Assembly (NCBI GenBank): GCA_021797355.1
Contig: JAJZZX010000004.1
Span: 112,335-176,334 of the forward strand
DNA length: 64,000 bases
Direction: 5' to 3'
From: Thermoplasmata archaeon
GTDB lineage: Archaea > Thermoplasmatota > Thermoplasmata > Thermoplasmatales > Thermoplasmataceae
The notes beneath the pieces were generated by a model. The model did no database searches. It saw only the letters and a program-made list of their open reading frames with translations, and had not been told where the DNA came from. This document shows, in pieces, positions 63,893-64,000 of the stretch. The translations under genes and the position numbers were made by a program. The stretch's first letter is position 1, and each line of letters begins with the position of its first letter.

Positions 63893-64000
63893 TTAACCCA
63901 TAGGTATCATGTCCTTGAACAGATCAACAATCTTCTCAACCTTTTTTGGAACTGCTGCAAAGTATTCTGCACCGCTCTTCTCAACAATCCTCTCCATCTT
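63893..64000 (-). CDS. Partial CDS, C-terminal 35 residues
   Basis: Open frame entering from the right edge and ending with TAA at 63893-63895. The residues (ERIVEKSGAEYFAAVPKKVE, then KIVDLFKDMIPMG) are helical, charged and protein-like with the base composition of the core genome, but I do not recognise the family. The start lies outside the window. Confidence 0.55.
   Translation of the reverse strand, partial: KMERIVEKSGAEYFAAVPKKVEKIVDLFKDMIPMG

Noticed and set aside
1..64000. CRISPR arrays, rRNA genes and intact insertion sequences
   Set aside because: No regularly spaced direct repeats, no rRNA-like segments and no complete transposase gene were seen on either strand.

Overview
The window looks like the chromosome of an acidophilic archaeon of the Thermoplasmatales or a close relative. 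It carries archaeal alanyl- and aspartyl-tRNA synthetases, membrane LonB, MCM, aMBF1, the KEOPS subunit Cgi121, diphthine synthase, fibrillarin, L18e/L13/S9/RpoN, DUF2070 and DUF424 proteins, a thermopsin-type acid protease and a succinate dehydrogenase. Genes are dense and many start codons overlap the preceding stop (ATGA, GTGA, TTGA). Many starts lie about 25 nt downstream of an A/T-rich TATA element, so leaderless transcripts are probably common; I used this spacing to choose several starts (for example trpB2 at 45569, aMBF1 at 33894). The genus cannot be fixed from the sequence alone.

Layout. 1-2.6 kb: a ribbon-helix-helix-like regulator with a palindromic operator, tRNA-Val, and a TetR repressor divergent from an atypical SDR with a palindrome at the SDR start. 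2.6-9 kb: a photolyase gene broken at an 8-base homopolymer, an SLC13-type permease with RCK_C domains, and a two-gene glycosyltransferase unit. 9.5-14.5 kb: cell-surface thermopsin, small membrane protein, dCMP deaminase, DedA. 14.5-17.7 kb: sdhABCD. 17.9-19.1 kb: an hsp20-HTH operon with a perfect 9-bp inverted repeat at the promoter, resembling the Archaeoglobus HSR1 arrangement. 19.1-25.1 kb: dphB, eno, gamma-carbonic-anhydrase-like protein, PfkB kinase, cgi121, lonB. 25.1-33 kb: small HTH protein and the operon alaS / M50-like pseudoprotease / NAD-kinase-like / DUF2070. 33-41.3 kb: flpA, aMBF1, 3-hydroxyacyl-CoA dehydrogenase, CsaA, aspS, NfeD-type protein, ROK kinase, GGR-like flavoprotein. 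41.8 kb: tRNA-Thr in a gene-poor spacer. 42.3-45.5 kb: mcm, DUF424, UbiE-like methyltransferase. 45.5-51.6 kb: a complete seven-gene trp operon (trpB2-A-D-F-E-G-C) whose TATA box is bracketed by two copies of CATTAATG. 51.6-56.5 kb: pyruvate kinase, FKBP, SPOUT methyltransferase, the L18e-L13-S9-RpoN operon and tRNA-Pro.

56.5 kb to the right edge is accessory DNA and visibly richer in A+T. A tyrosine recombinase ends inside the 3' half of tRNA-Pro, marking an integration site. It is followed by the C-terminal half of an HpaII-family restriction endonuclease, an unknown protein with an Rx4H motif, a serine recombinase and a small membrane protein. Then comes a four-gene minus-strand cassette: a secreted Trp/Tyr/Gly/Ser-rich protein, a signal-peptide plus C-terminal-anchor surface protein, an ABC ATPase and an ABC-2 permease. 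This cassette is the best candidate for an undescribed system, possibly export of or immunity to a secreted, archaeocin-like protein. That function is inference from layout only. No CRISPR array, rRNA or intact insertion sequence was recognised.
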